DNA from: Oscillatoria sp. CS-180
GTDB lineage: Bacteria; Cyanobacteriota; Cyanobacteriia; Phormidesmidales; Phormidesmidaceae
Direction of reading: 5' to 3'
Assembly (NCBI RefSeq): GCF_028330965.1
Contig: NZ_JAQMUB010000001.1
Location: forward strand, 1 to 32,011
DNA: 32,011 nucleotides
Below are positions 15,927 to 23,405 of the stretch, one piece after another. A model generated the notes under the pieces. That model was not told the origin of the DNA. It worked only from the letters and a program-made list of their open reading frames with translations, and did not search any database. The number at the start of each line of letters is the position of its first letter. The first letter of the stretch is position 1. The position numbers and the translations under genes were made by a program.

Positions 15927-16190
15927 AATCAAAATTCCAAAACCTTCATGAAGAAAGGCTTTCATTAGCAGATAAATTTTTGCTCACCATTTGCACACCA
16001 TTTTTAAGTGTGACAGTTCAACTGTTATATAGAGTTACCAACTGTCGGATTGATGGCGTCCATAGGAACCTCCATTTTGCCCCGTGCTCTTTTTTCGCTT
16101 TTTAGATGGGTAGGTTGTCCAGGAGGGGGAAATCCCTTACATGCCGTCCGTTTCAGACAGATCCAACCTATTGCAAAGTGATAGAGTAGC
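15927..16190. other. Stretch between the tRNA fragment and the AlkB-like gene
   Basis: No supported gene is seen. There is an imperfect direct repeat, CACCATTT…CACACCATTT, around 15985-16002, close to the presumed junction; this may be chance or an arm-type integrase site. Confidence 0.3.
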
Positions 16191-16898
16191 TTGTCCAGGG
16201 TGTTCACGGGTCTGTGGAGGCGTGTACATTTCCTTGTGAGTATTGGAGCGTCCGGTGATTCAAGACAGGTGAGGCAACATATCTCAAGCTACTCTGGATT
16301 CCGCTGCCTTGAGCTGGGGAAGGGGCACCAGTTATGGCAAGGCCAGCTTCCTTCCTATCTCATGCCCGATGCAGCTCAGTTTATGGAGCTTTGGAGTCTA
16401 CATCCTCCGGAATACAACACGATCAAGGTTCATGGTCGCGTGGTTCAAACACCCCGCTGGGAACAGGCGTACAACCAGTCCTATTGCTACTCGGGCTATA
16501 CCAATCTGGCGAAGCCAGTCCCAGAGATAATCCTTCCCATATGGCAGTGGATGAAGGAGGCAGTGGATGAACGCCTGAATGGTATTTTGATGACCTGGTA
16601 TGCCGGTAATTTGGGTCACTACATTGGCAAGCATCGTGACAGCACGCAGAACTTGATTCCGGGTAGCCCGATTGTGACCCTATCTCTAGGGGAATCGCGG
16701 GTTTTCCGACTGCGCCCATGGCGAGAGCAGGGATACCAAGATTTTCTAGCCCATTCAGGTACGATCTTTGTGATGCCATTTGCCACGAATGCCGCTTGGA
16801 CGCATGAAGTGCCCGTGTCGAAGAAGTATGTGGATAAACGAATTGCCGTGACCTTTCGAGCGTTTATGAGGTCAGCAACAAAGGGCGCTACAATTTGA
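16191..16898 (+). CDS. AlkB-like 2-oxoglutarate/Fe(II) dioxygenase, up to 235 aa
   Basis: The C-terminal two thirds match the AlkB family. NQSYCYSGYTNLAKPVPEII is followed by YAGNLGHYIGKHRDSTQNLI, with the iron ligands H148 and D150, then SPIVTLSLGESRVFRLRPW, the distal iron ligand H205 in AWTHEVP, and R217/R223 in KRIAVTFRAF for 2-oxoglutarate. AlkB proteins oxidatively remove alkyl groups from DNA or RNA bases. The start is uncertain: TTG at 16191 gives 235 residues, but a GTG at 16236 or the later Met58 is possible, since homology only begins near LWQGQLPSYL. A Nudix gene follows by 28 nt on the same strand, suggesting a shared transcript. Confidence 0.82.
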   Translation: MSRVFTGLWRRVHFLVSIGASGDSRQVRQHISSYSGFRCLELGKGHQLWQGQLPSYLMPDAAQFMELWSLHPPEYNTIKVHGRVVQTPRWEQAYNQSYCYSGYTNLAKPVPEIILPIWQWMKEAVDERLNGILMTWYAGNLGHYIGKHRDSTQNLIPGSPIVTLSLGESRVFRLRPWREQGYQDFLAHSGTIFVMPFATNAAWTHEVPVSKKYVDKRIAVTFRAFMRSATKGATI

Positions 16899-16926
16899 GC
16901 CTGTCAAGAGGGACCACTTCAGTCAG

Positions 16927-17478
16927 ATGCAGCGAGAAGATGTCTTTGACCTGATTTTGCGTCACCGTCCATTTGATGCACAGGAAGCGGAATCCTGTGC
17001 TGCGGTGAAGATCTTTCTGGAGGAACATGAGCATTTTTGGCAGCGGAGTAATCATGTCGGCCATCTGACGGCGTCAGCTTGGCTCGTTACTCCAGAACAT
17101 TCCGATGCGTTGCTGACGCATCATAAAAAACTCAATCGCTGGCTACAACTCGGGGGCCACCTAGAGGCGGAGGATGCCGATCTTCTGCAAGGAGCGCTGA
17201 GGGAGGCTCGTGAGGAATCAGGGATTCAGACAATTAAAGCGATCGCAAACAGAATTTTTGATATTGATCATCATCTTATCAACGTCCCAAAAGAACCTTC
17301 CCACGTTCATTACGACATCCGGTTTCTGTTGGTCGCACAGGATCTGAACTTCAGCATTTCAGAGGAATCTCATGAGGTCGGCTGGTTTGCACTGGAGGAC
17401 ATTCCACAGATCGGTGGTTCAACGACGCTGACGAGAATGGCACGGAAGACTCAAATTGGCTGGTTTGCAGATAAATAG
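16927..17478 (+). CDS. Nudix hydrolase, 183 aa
   Basis: The Nudix box lies at residues 76-100, GGHLEAEDADLLQGALREAR then EESGI, with the metal-binding REAREE intact. The spacing between the first Glu and REA is two residues longer than the textbook pattern, as in some GGHLE-type members. N-terminal strands include HVGHLTASAWLVTPEHSDAL, and VHYDIRFLLVAQDL forms the later core strand. Such enzymes hydrolyse nucleoside diphosphates linked to another moiety; the substrate is not readable here. It lies directly behind the AlkB-like gene, so the pair may deal with damaged bases and nucleotides. Confidence 0.87.
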   Translation: MQREDVFDLILRHRPFDAQEAESCAAVKIFLEEHEHFWQRSNHVGHLTASAWLVTPEHSDALLTHHKKLNRWLQLGGHLEAEDADLLQGALREAREESGIQTIKAIANRIFDIDHHLINVPKEPSHVHYDIRFLLVAQDLNFSISEESHEVGWFALEDIPQIGGSTTLTRMARKTQIGWFADK

Positions 17479-17550
17479 TGATGCAGAGCCACTGAGATCG
17501 CTAGGCTGATCACGCTGGCTCAGCAAATTCCGTCCCCGCGTTTTGCTTCT

Positions 17551-17709
17551 TTACTCTGGCGGGGTAGGGCGGTTTTCTTGGGATGAAGCGCCGATATCCT
17601 TTTTACTCAGAACGAGTAAAGCTCTGTCAATATCGCGTACTTTAATGCCTCTTAGGGCAGTAAGAACAGATTTGATCAGAACAACCTCATCAGGGGTCAG
17701 GGTAATCAT
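17551..17709 (-). CDS. Small hypothetical protein, 52 aa
   Basis: The ATG (complement of 17707-17709) is preceded by an excellent AAGGAG with proper spacing, which decides the start; a longer frame to 17763 adds unlikely residues. The product begins MITLTPDEVVLIKSVLTALR, followed by GIKVRDIDRALLVLSKKDIG and a Pro-rich end. It looks like a compact helical protein. A 15-bp palindrome lies just upstream of the ribosome binding site. No family is recognised. It sits between the Nudix gene and a ribbon-helix-helix gene on the opposite strand. Confidence 0.55.
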   Translation of the reverse strand: MITLTPDEVVLIKSVLTALRGIKVRDIDRALLVLSKKDIGASSQENRPTPPE

Positions 17710-17722
17710 ATTGAGGCTCCTT

Positions 17723-17737
17723 GGATAAAGTTTATCC
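17723..17737. promoter_or_regulatory. Perfect palindrome GGATAAA-G-TTTATCC
   Basis: Seven-base arms around a single G lie 14 nt upstream of the 52-aa gene start, just outside its ribosome binding site. Position and symmetry suit an operator; the binding protein is unknown. Confidence 0.4.
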
Positions 17738-17771
17738 GAGAAAAAAGAGAAAAGTGATGCCATGATTAGAT

Positions 17772-17787
17772 TAAGGCAAATACCTTA
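17772..17787. promoter_or_regulatory. Inverted repeat TAAGG-N6-CCTTA
   Basis: A short perfect inverted repeat lies between two divergent small genes (52-aa minus and ribbon-helix-helix plus). It could be the operator of the ribbon-helix-helix protein. Short arms make chance occurrence possible. Confidence 0.25.
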
Positions 17788-17858
17788 TTACGGCAATATC
17801 CCTAGAATATTTTTTCAAAACTGAGGATGATGTGTAGGTTGCCGCACGCATCAAACTT

Positions 17859-18056
17859 GTGTCAAAGCCTGCAAAGCCACAAATCAGGGTTTACATCTCT
17901 GAAGAGACTGATCGCCTGCTTAAGGCACTGGCGGGGATAAAAGATTCATCAGTGAATGCCATCGTCAATGAAGCGATTGACGCCTGGCTTCAGGAAGCGG
18001 AACAAAAAGAGGTTATTCAAAAATTCAATCTCGACCGTCTGGATGAGGTTGATTGA
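17859..18056 (+). CDS. Ribbon-helix-helix (CopG-like) DNA-binding protein, 65 aa
   Basis: The segment KPQIRVYISEETDRLLKALA then NAIVNEAIDAWLQEAEQKEV gives the strand-helix-helix pattern of CopG/plasmid-type repressors or antitoxins. The only usable start seems to be GTG at 17859, because an in-frame stop lies shortly upstream. No clear ribosome binding site is visible. No toxin gene follows on the same strand, so it is either an orphan antitoxin or a repressor or copy-control-like protein of a mobile element. It lies in the same small-gene cluster as ardA. Confidence 0.6.
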   Translation: MSKPAKPQIRVYISEETDRLLKALAGIKDSSVNAIVNEAIDAWLQEAEQKEVIQKFNLDRLDEVD

Positions 18057-18215
18057 GTCATTGAGCTATTAAAGGCTCAATCATTTCACTAAAGGCATGA
18101 TGTGCTGTTTGGCCATTCTGGCCGGACTGCTCGATCGCACACAATTTTAGAGGGAAGTAAAATCCGAATATTCGCCTCTGCCTGTGCGGCTCATCGTTGA
18201 AAGGGCAGCGGGGAA

Positions 18216-18237
18216 TCTGGAACCTAATGGTTCCAGA
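18216..18237. terminator. Hairpin over the ardA stop codon
   Basis: TCTGGAACC-TAAT-GGTTCCAGA forms a perfect 9-bp stem with a 4-nt loop. The TAG of the minus-strand ardA gene lies at its loop edge. No T-run follows on either strand, so termination is possible but not typical. Confidence 0.4.
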
Positions 18238-18739
18238 ACACGTGTACCTCCTCATGGCCAGTTTGCAAGGTGAATACATCACCACTAAGTTCCATATCTC
18301 GTGCCATGGCAGCATAGTCGATGTAGAACCTCAGAGACTCAGGGATTTCCGTGGTTTCTTCAGTCAGCTCCTGTACATAATCTGAAAGGCTTTTATATTG
18401 GCCGCAGTAGTTGTCTTCAATAGACCTTTCTGCCTGCTCTAAGTCACCGCTCCAGTGCTCCAGGAGTAACCCGCCGATGTCGCCGTGCTCTTCAATAAAG
18501 GTTGCGATCGCTTGTACAGTCTCAATGCCGTCATATTCGTTAACGTCATACCCTGAGAAGCCCTCGTAATCATGGATGGCGTGCTCTTCAGCATCAGGAA
18601 TCGGTGAGTCTTGTAGCATCGTTGCAATCTCCTGCTGGATATCGTCAACGTCCTGGGTTGCGTCTATCCATCTGCCGTGCAGGATGCCGTTGTTATAGGC
18701 GGCTAGGTCTGCAACATAGATTTTGGGTGTGTCGCTCAT
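18224..18739 (-). CDS. ardA: Antirestriction protein ArdA, 171 aa
   Basis: The sequence matches ArdA throughout: PKIYVADLAAYNNGILHGRW, then AEEHAIHDYEGFSGYDVNEY, FIEEHGDIGGLLLEHWSGDL, EDNYCGQYKSLSDYVQEL, and IPESLRFYIDYAAMARDMEL. It is strongly acidic, as expected for a protein that mimics B-form DNA and occupies type I restriction enzymes. I start it at the ATG complementing 18737-18739 because GGAG lies about 8 nt upstream; a longer frame to 18823 lacks homology. ArdA is carried by conjugative plasmids and integrative elements. A structured region sits directly upstream. The neighbours are small genes consistent with an integrated element. Confidence 0.92.
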   Translation of the reverse strand: MSDTPKIYVADLAAYNNGILHGRWIDATQDVDDIQQEIATMLQDSPIPDAEEHAIHDYEGFSGYDVNEYDGIETVQAIATFIEEHGDIGGLLLEHWSGDLEQAERSIEDNYCGQYKSLSDYVQELTEETTEIPESLRFYIDYAAMARDMELSGDVFTLQTGHEEVHVFWNH

Positions 18740-19082
18740 TGTGCTTGCTCCATTCTTGGTTAAAGGGTTGATGCCCGTCGCATCACCCTCTGCCCCTCGA
18801 CGAGAGCGGGGTAGCAAGTGCAAGGCCGCTGGATGGGGAAGGAGTTGTGATAGCCCTCCTTAGCGACTGGCTGCACAAGTGAGTAAGCGAAACGCGGAAG
18901 GTTGGCGCGACCCATCCAGCGCCGTTAGGGAAGACTTGCGGGCGCGAGGGCGGAGCCCTTAGGAAAAAATCTGGTTAAAGTCCTCAAAACCGACTCTTCA
19001 GAAAAGTGACTAAATGGCAACTCCTTTACCCCTAATCGCGTGCAAAGGGTCTTAACCCTTGATGGCCGATTCAGGAGTCTCG
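18740..19082. other. Structured gene-free region upstream of ardA
   Basis: Arms GGC(C)GCTGGATGGG at 18824-18837 and CCCATCCAGCGCC at 18911-18923 pair over 13 bp with one bulged C, enclosing about 73 nt. A smaller CCCC…GGGG hairpin lies around 18794-18812. The region is GC-rich and has no ORF. It could be an RNA leader, a single-strand-specific promoter or an origin relic of a mobile element; nothing proves which. Confidence 0.4.
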
Positions 19083-19511
19083 ATGCTGCGTGGGCACTAT
19101 CTTAGGAGGCTTTATGCCTTGCTTAGTCCTGAAGAATTGCAAGCAGGTCTTGCACACTTTACGGGTACACAACGCTGGTATCGCTACCGCTGTGGCGAGG
19201 TTACCCTTGCCTATTACACTGACGGCATCCAGTATCTTGCTAAAAATGCCGAATGTTACTGGCTTCTGACGGAAATTGTCTCTGTTCAAACGCAGACTGA
19301 AATTTGCCAGGAGCCATTTCAGGTTTGGCATCTGAAGCTCAATGAGCACCAAGGTGCCACTCTCCAGTGTGAAGATGGCAATGACAACATCGTTTTCACG
19401 AAAGACATTCCGTTCACTGATTTTCCTTTACCGGAAATCACGATTTGGGTGGAATTCAGTGAGATGGAAGGCGTTATTAAGCCTGTCTTGCTATTGCCAA
19501 GTGAACATTGA
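19083..19511 (+). CDS. DUF6876-like protein, 142 aa
   Basis: The start at 19083 has AGGAG 5 nt upstream; a frame start at 19059 would add eight residues. The middle block GTQRWYRYRCGEVTLAYYTD then GIQYLAKNAECYWLLTEIVS is the pattern I associate with DUF6876 (…F.GT..YYR….YTDG..YLA.…A.YWLLD.I). The remainder is beta-rich, WHLKLNEHQGATLQCEDGND, ending LLLPSEH. These proteins occur on plasmids and integrated elements; no function is established. It diverges from ardA and has its own terminator-like hairpin behind it. Confidence 0.65.
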   Translation: MLRGHYLRRLYALLSPEELQAGLAHFTGTQRWYRYRCGEVTLAYYTDGIQYLAKNAECYWLLTEIVSVQTQTEICQEPFQVWHLKLNEHQGATLQCEDGNDNIVFTKDIPFTDFPLPEITIWVEFSEMEGVIKPVLLLPSEH

Positions 19512-19534
19512 TAATAATTCTTGAGTGTTCTGAT

Positions 19535-19565
19535 GCCCTAGGAGGAAAAATCTTCTGGGGCTTTT
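19535..19565 (+). terminator. Intrinsic terminator after the DUF6876-like gene
   Basis: GCCCTAGGAGG and TCTTCTGGGGC pair over 11 positions (three G-T wobbles) around an AAAAA loop, followed by TTTT. It lies 24 nt beyond the stop codon and insulates the CRISPR operon from upstream transcription. Confidence 0.65.
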
Positions 19566-19631
19566 CATAGAATATTTCTGCTGAAAACGAAAAATTAGAT
19601 CGTACTCACTGAAGGCTTTCACTTTACCTGA

Positions 19632-19656
19632 AACCCGGCAAGTTTTTTGCCGGGTT
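19632..19656. terminator. Strong hairpin AACCCGGCAA-GTTTT-TTGCCGGGTT
   Basis: A perfect 10-bp GC-rich stem with 5-nt loop lies 45 nt upstream of the WYL regulator. A T-run is missing after the stem on the plus strand, so it may be a partial terminator, a bidirectional block or a 5' leader structure of the CRISPR operon. Confidence 0.5.
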
Positions 19657-19700
19657 CACTGATTATTCTGGCTAAGAACGTGAGTGATGGAAACTGATAT

Positions 19701-20675
19701 ATGTCTAGAAAGTTGGAGCGATTACTTGCGATCGATGAGCTAATTCGCAAACCTGTACGACAAACTGCTTTGAGCTTAGCTAAAGCGCTAGAAGTCAGTG
19801 AACGAACAATCAGAGGAGACTTGGATTTTCTCCGAGATCGCTTTAGCGCGCCAATCGCCTACAGTCGTCGAAATGGTTATTACTTCACCGATCCCAACTG
19901 GCGCTTGCCCTCCATTCCTCTATCTCAGGGAGAATTGTTTGCGCTGACGCTAGGAGCACGAATGCTCTCAGCCTACAGTGGTTCGGCCTATCGAGAACAG
20001 CTTGAATCCGCGATCGAGCAGTTGGCAAAGCGACTGCCGGAGCAAACTTGGGTGGATTTACAGCAACTAACGGATGATTCGGTGATGTTTCGTCTAGGGG
20101 CTGAGCTGGATCTGAATCCGGAGGTTTGGCAGATTCTAGAGCAAGCTTGCCAACACCAACAACGGGTGTGGATTCGCTATGCCACGCCTGGGAAGCCTAT
20201 CTCTGAGCGGCAGCTAGACCCGTATGTGCTGCATTTCTCTCGGAACAATCCCTATGTGACAGGTTGGTGTCATACGCGGAAGGAACCTCGGTGGTTTCGG
20301 GTCGATCGCATCCAAACTATCGAGCTAATAGACGAAACCTTTAAAGTCGATCCCACCTTCGATCGCGAAGCCCATTTTGCCTCAGCGTTCCAGCACGAGG
20401 TGGGCGGCGTGCCACAGGAAATGCTGATTTGGTTTGACGTACCCACCGCGCCGTATATCCGAGAGCGGCGCTGGCACCCCACTCAGCAGATTGAAGAACA
20501 TCCGGACGGATCGCTTACGCTGCGGTTTGTAGTACGAGGACTGAATGAGGTAAAGCGGTGGGTGCTGTTTTATGGCAGAGGAGCCAGGGTGTTAGGACCG
20601 CCGCAGTTGGTGGCGATGGTACGGGATGAGGTCGAAGGTATGCAGAGCCATTATCAGCAGGGGGAAGGACAATGA
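19701..20675 (+). CDS. WYL-domain transcriptional regulator of the CRISPR-Cas operon, 324 aa
   Basis: An N-terminal helix-turn-helix (residues about 18-45, LAKALEVSERTIRGDLDFLR) is followed by a linker, a WYL domain at about 150-215 (VWIRYATPGKPISERQLDPY, then NNPYVTGWCHTRKEPRWFRV, DRI) and a C-terminal WCX extension (about 235-318). WYL proteins bind nucleic-acid-type ligands and often control defence operons. The stop codon overlaps the cas3 start (ATGA), so it is the first gene of the operon and its product is made together with Cas3. This implies feedback control of the locus. Activator or repressor cannot be told. Confidence 0.9.
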   Translation: MSRKLERLLAIDELIRKPVRQTALSLAKALEVSERTIRGDLDFLRDRFSAPIAYSRRNGYYFTDPNWRLPSIPLSQGELFALTLGARMLSAYSGSAYREQLESAIEQLAKRLPEQTWVDLQQLTDDSVMFRLGAELDLNPEVWQILEQACQHQQRVWIRYATPGKPISERQLDPYVLHFSRNNPYVTGWCHTRKEPRWFRVDRIQTIELIDETFKVDPTFDREAHFASAFQHEVGGVPQEMLIWFDVPTAPYIRERRWHPTQQIEEHPDGSLTLRFVVRGLNEVKRWVLFYGRGARVLGPPQLVAMVRDEVEGMQSHYQQGEGQ

Positions 20676-23401
20676 GGCAGCCGAGATTTTGGGCTAAGAC
20701 GGGTAAGGCAAAGTCTGAAAACGAGGAGCCGAGATACCATCCGGTAATTTGTCATCTAGCGGATACGGCAGCAGTGGCAATGGAGATTATTGAGCATCAT
20801 CTCAGCCCGATTGCAGTTCAGCGACTATGCGATGGTTTCGGTCTACCCAAAGAGTCGACCATTCGATTTTGCGGCTTTATGGCCGGGTCCCATGACTTGG
20901 GCAAAGTGAGTCCGGCTTTCCAGTTTCAAGTGAGTGACGTTGGGAAAGCATTAGTCGGAGATACCTTGTATGACTGTTGGTATCATTTGCCTCAAATTCG
21001 CCGTAAAAATAAAACACCACATGGTCTAGTCACAGCAGCCACATTGCCAGAGTTTCTGGTTGAATTGGGCGTTGGCGATACGCTGACTAAACGCCATGCA
21101 AAAAGATTAGCGAAGAAGCTAGCCATCATTGTGGGGGGGCATCACGGCTTTTTCCCAGCCAGTGAGGACATCAAGAATTTAGATGGTGCCTTAGCTGGTG
21201 TTGGAGAAAACAATATCTGGCGGCAACACAGCCTAGGGATATTTGAACAGTTGACAAGGTTTGTTGAACTAACAACAGAGGACTTGCCGAGTCAGTGTGA
21301 TAATGCAGCGGCAATGCTGTTAGCCGGATTAACGACAGTTTCGGATTGGCTAGCTTCGAATCCTGATGAAGAGTCTGGTTTTCCTTACGCTAACGACAAG
21401 CCATTCGGCGAGTACACAGCCGATTTACACGAAAAAGCAAAACGGGCTCTAGCGAAACAGGGATGGACTCACCATAAAGACGGTGATCCACTGACGTTTA
21501 CAGAATTATTTGGGTTTGATGACCCGAGGGACTTACAAAAAGCGGCGATCGCTCTTTCCTCAGAGCTTCAGCCACCGTGTCTGATCATGGTCGAAGCTTC
21601 GATGGGTGAAGGCAAAACGGAAGCAGCGCTCTATCTTGCGGACTACTTGCAACACCAGACTTCAGCCGGAGGGTTCTATATTGGCCTGCCAACCCAGGCT
21701 ACCAGCAACGCCATGTTCCAGCGAGTGCAGGACTTCCTGGGCAAGCGCTACAAGCAAGAGGTCATCAACCTGACGTTAAGCCATTCAGCCGCAGCGCTTA
21801 AAGAAGACTATCAGCAAACGATCTGTCGGCTGGAGCAGGTCTACGACAGTGAGAGCAAAGTCGTCGCCAGTGAATGGCATACCGCTCGCAAGCGATCGCT
21901 CCTAAGTCCCTACGGCGTTGGCACCATTGACCAAGGGTTAATGGGCGTAGTGCGATCTCGGCATCAGTTTGTGCGCCTGTTTGGATTGGCAGGGCGGACG
22001 GTCATTCTGGATGAAATCCACGCCTATGACCTCTATACCGGGACGCTATTGGAACGGTTCTTAGAATGGTTGGCGTTGCTGGGTTCTCCGGTCATCGCGC
22101 TTTCGGCAACCCTACCCAAAAGCACCCGTGAGGGTTTACTCGAAGCCTACGCCAAAGGTAGTCAAGATTCGGATGAGCCGGTTCCAGAGTTGCCGGAAAC
22201 CCAGTATCCCCGCATTACGGCATTTACCAACGGTACTGTTGTCACCCAATCGTTTCCAGCCTCTGGCCATGTTTGCCGAGATTTAGGCATCCATTGGGTC
22301 AAGGGCGATGACCAGGATAAAGAGTGGACTGACGCACTCAATACCAACTTAGAGCACGGAGGATGTGCGGCTGTTATTTGCTCGACGGTAGGGCGAGCAC
22401 AGAAAGTCTATGAATGCCTGAAACCTTACTTCACTCCTAAGAAAGAACTGGGGCTATTCCACGGTCGTTTCCTGTTTGCTGATCGCGAGGAGATTGAACA
22501 GGACTGTCTCGATATGTTTGGCAAAAAGGGTAAACGTCCTGAGAAGTATGTCTTAGTTGCCACGCAAGTGATCGAACAGAGTCTGGACGTTGACTTTGAC
22601 TTGATGATCAGTGATTTAGCCCCCATTGATTTACTGCTTCAGCGGTCGGGGCGGCTGCATCGACACAGTGGCCGGAAGCGCCCCCAAGCTGTAGATAAGC
22701 CTGTTTTGTGGATTGTTGAACCAACGATCAAGAGCCAGCAGAAGGCTGAATTTCGGGAGAGTGGCTACATCTACGATCGCCACATCCTGTTGCGGAGTTG
22801 GTTGGCGCTACAAGATCGCAATCAAATTCAACTCCCTGAAGAAACGGACAGCCTAATTGAGTCGGTTTATGACTTGGATGCCCCCATTCCAGACGGTCTA
22901 GAGCCTCTTTACCAAGAGGATTGGCAAGCTTCTCTAGCTGACTACCGAGCAGAAACCGAAGATTCCCACCGAGCCAGAGCAAATCAGGTCAAGTTACCCC
23001 CTGCTAGGAGCAATAGCAGCCCTGATCAATTAACCCGCCAGGGCGAAGAAGACGATGAATCGACCATTGCAGCGGTAACGCGACTAGGAGAGGAATCGGT
23101 CACCACAATCTTTCTTCAGCAAACGGCAGAGGGATTGCGCTTGCCTACTGGGGAGCATCAACTGATCAATCTGAACGTTCGGCCAACTTTACCAATAATT
23201 CGAGATTTGTTAGCCAACAGCACCCGCATTTCTAAGAAGCCCATTCTCAAAGAGTTGTTGAAACCACCTGATGGCTGGATATCAGCCCTGTTGAGGAATT
23301 GCCGCTATGTAGTGCTAAATGATGCGGGGGTAGCCGACTTAGGCAAATGGCTAGTGGTGCTAGACCCTCTCAAAGGGGTCGTGTTTCGCAAAAAGGATTA
23401 A
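20672..23401 (+). CDS. cas3: CRISPR-associated nuclease/helicase Cas3 (type I), 909 aa
   Basis: The HD nuclease domain is N-terminal: H28 in VICHLAD, HD at 74-75 in GSHDLGK, H117 in TPHGLV, and HH at 157-158 in VGGHHGF. The SF2 helicase follows: Walker A MGEGKT (K315), DEIH at 447-450 in VILDEIH, SAT at 478-480, and the motif VI segment LLQRSGRLHRH (Q657-R661). A C-terminal domain with DEDD-like charged linker ends the protein. All catalytic residues are present and the length fits. Cas3 is recruited by Cascade to degrade the non-target DNA strand. It overlaps the WYL gene and is followed by a gap of nearly 700 bp before cas8e. Confidence 0.97.
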   Translation: MRQPRFWAKTGKAKSENEEPRYHPVICHLADTAAVAMEIIEHHLSPIAVQRLCDGFGLPKESTIRFCGFMAGSHDLGKVSPAFQFQVSDVGKALVGDTLYDCWYHLPQIRRKNKTPHGLVTAATLPEFLVELGVGDTLTKRHAKRLAKKLAIIVGGHHGFFPASEDIKNLDGALAGVGENNIWRQHSLGIFEQLTRFVELTTEDLPSQCDNAAAMLLAGLTTVSDWLASNPDEESGFPYANDKPFGEYTADLHEKAKRALAKQGWTHHKDGDPLTFTELFGFDDPRDLQKAAIALSSELQPPCLIMVEASMGEGKTEAALYLADYLQHQTSAGGFYIGLPTQATSNAMFQRVQDFLGKRYKQEVINLTLSHSAAALKEDYQQTICRLEQVYDSESKVVASEWHTARKRSLLSPYGVGTIDQGLMGVVRSRHQFVRLFGLAGRTVILDEIHAYDLYTGTLLERFLEWLALLGSPVIALSATLPKSTREGLLEAYAKGSQDSDEPVPELPETQYPRITAFTNGTVVTQSFPASGHVCRDLGIHWVKGDDQDKEWTDALNTNLEHGGCAAVICSTVGRAQKVYECLKPYFTPKKELGLFHGRFLFADREEIEQDCLDMFGKKGKRPEKYVLVATQVIEQSLDVDFDLMISDLAPIDLLLQRSGRLHRHSGRKRPQAVDKPVLWIVEPTIKSQQKAEFRESGYIYDRHILLRSWLALQDRNQIQLPEETDSLIESVYDLDAPIPDGLEPLYQEDWQASLADYRAETEDSHRARANQVKLPPARSNSSPDQLTRQGEEDDESTIAAVTRLGEESVTTIFLQQTAEGLRLPTGEHQLINLNVRPTLPIIRDLLANSTRISKKPILKELLKPPDGWISALLRNCRYVVLNDAGVADLGKWLVVLDPLKGVVFRKKD

Positions 23402-23405
23402 TTCA

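Noticed and set aside
15879-15960. Intact tRNA-Arg gene, or tRNA split by a group I intron
   Set aside because: No D arm or acceptor 5' strand occurs nearby, and the break is upstream of the anticodon stem rather than in the anticodon loop.
16025-16207. 60-aa minus-strand ORF upstream of the AlkB-like gene
   Set aside because: No ribosome binding site or recognisable features, and it overlaps the divergent gene's start region.
18058-18315. 85-aa minus-strand ORF overlapping the end of ardA
   Set aside because: It is a different frame of the ardA 3' end and its downstream DNA, with no coding character.
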